A stretch of 31,306 bases of DNA, from contig JAEDJP010000004.1 of NCBI GenBank assembly GCA_016296285.1, positions 1 to 31,306 on the forward strand. Direction: 5' to 3'. Shown here piece after piece: positions 31,006 through 31,306 of the stretch. The position numbers and the translations under genes were made by a program. Numbering within the stretch: position 1 is the stretch's first letter; each line of letters starts with the position of its first letter. A model generated the notes under the pieces. The model was not told where the DNA came from, ran no database searches, and saw only the letters and a list, made by a program, of their open reading frames with translations. The stretch is from Bacilli bacterium (GTDB lineage Bacteria > Bacillota_I > Bacilli_A > RFN20 > CAG-826).

Positions 31006-31306
31006 ATGGACGGCAAGAAAATCTCCGAACGCATCTCCGGCATCTCCGCCGCCGTGGTCACCCTCATCACCCTCTTGAAGGGGACCAACGTCATCGATTC
31101 CCCGATTTTCGACGTGATCTTCTGGGTCATCTTCGGGGTCGGGTCCCTTTTCATCCTCGGGTCCGTCATCGCCCTCTTTTCCTTCCTCGTGAAGGACCGC
31201 AAGAACGCGGAAAACCGCGTCGACACCTCCTCGATCCTCCGCCGCAGCCGCAAGGTCTCCCTGACCGGTCACCGCCGCCAGCTCCTTATAGCCGATGGCC
31301 TGCATG
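31006..31306 (+). CDS. small membrane protein, 3' end beyond window
   Basis: The first 100 codons of a protein with two predicted membrane segments, near residues 10-25 and about 34-60 ('FDVIFWVIFGVGSLFILGSVIALFSFLV'), then a basic tail. GGAGG lies 8 nt before the ATG, inside the end of the HAD gene, so it is co-transcribed with it. No family is recognised. The reading frame is open to the last base of the window. Confidence 0.75.
   Translation, partial: MDGKKISERISGISAAVVTLITLLKGTNVIDSPIFDVIFWVIFGVGSLFILGSVIALFSFLVKDRKNAENRVDTSSILRRSRKVSLTGHRRQLLIADGLH

Overview
The window looks like chromosomal DNA from an uncultured, host-associated Firmicute of the Bacilli / Mollicutes-related kind. Supporting this are many lipoproteins with a short 'LLASC' lipobox, AGGAG-type ribosome binding sites, methylglyoxal synthase, DegV, and a glycoside-import operon. 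TGA is used as a stop, so the standard bacterial code (11) applies. Core genes are strongly GC-rich with C/G-ending codons. Two blocks, about 7.1-10.6 kb and 21.3-28.7 kb, are visibly more AT-rich and carry toxin-antitoxin, ATPase and peptidase genes, which suggests acquired DNA. The taxonomic placement is an inference.

Layout. 0-1.6 kb: mgsA (minus) and a DegV-family protein (plus), separated by a clustered TAGAAC repeat. 1.6-7.1 kb: three consecutive secreted lipoproteins with Ser/Glu-rich linkers; the last two form an operon. 7.1-10.6 kb: a 3.4-kb accessory island bounded by two similar copies of a terminator-plus-promoter segment. It carries an AlbA_2/ATPase-type regulator between inverted 12-bp iteron arrays, a small coiled-coil protein with a truncated nucleotidyltransferase partner, an orphan DinJ/RelB antitoxin whose toxin is reduced to nine codons, and a probable type III (RNA antitoxin) toxin-antitoxin system. 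10.7-12.5 kb: a fourth lipoprotein with duplicated OB-fold-like modules. 12.5-13.0 kb: a decayed DUF4143 ATPase behind a 40-bp palindromic element. 13.1-21.2 kb: a glycoside locus with a divergent, frameshifted AraC regulator, then GH3 beta-glucosidase, GPH-family symporter and GH78 alpha-L-rhamnosidase.

21.2-24.8 kb: a second copy of the 40-bp palindrome, a 33-bp minisatellite, an intact AAA_14/DUF4143 ATPase, and an AbiE type IV toxin-antitoxin pair whose toxin has no canonical start where homology begins. 25.0-28.7 kb: two divergent cassettes, each a secreted papain-like cysteine peptidase followed by a lipoprotein. 28.9-31.3 kb: a large lipoprotein (minus), a HAD phosphatase and the start of a small membrane protein that runs off the end.

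How the genes work together. The GH3-symporter-GH78 operon reads as import and intracellular stripping of rhamnosyl-glucosides. The two peptidase-lipoprotein cassettes may be protease plus cognate inhibitor, receptor or immunity lipoprotein. The most notable system is the type III toxin-antitoxin: promoter, 5' hairpin, two perfect 44-nt repeats, a 10-bp terminator hairpin, then the toxin gene. Several genes (26891, 23325, and less clearly 30307 and 719) have a -10 box so close to ATG that their mRNAs are probably leaderless or nearly so.
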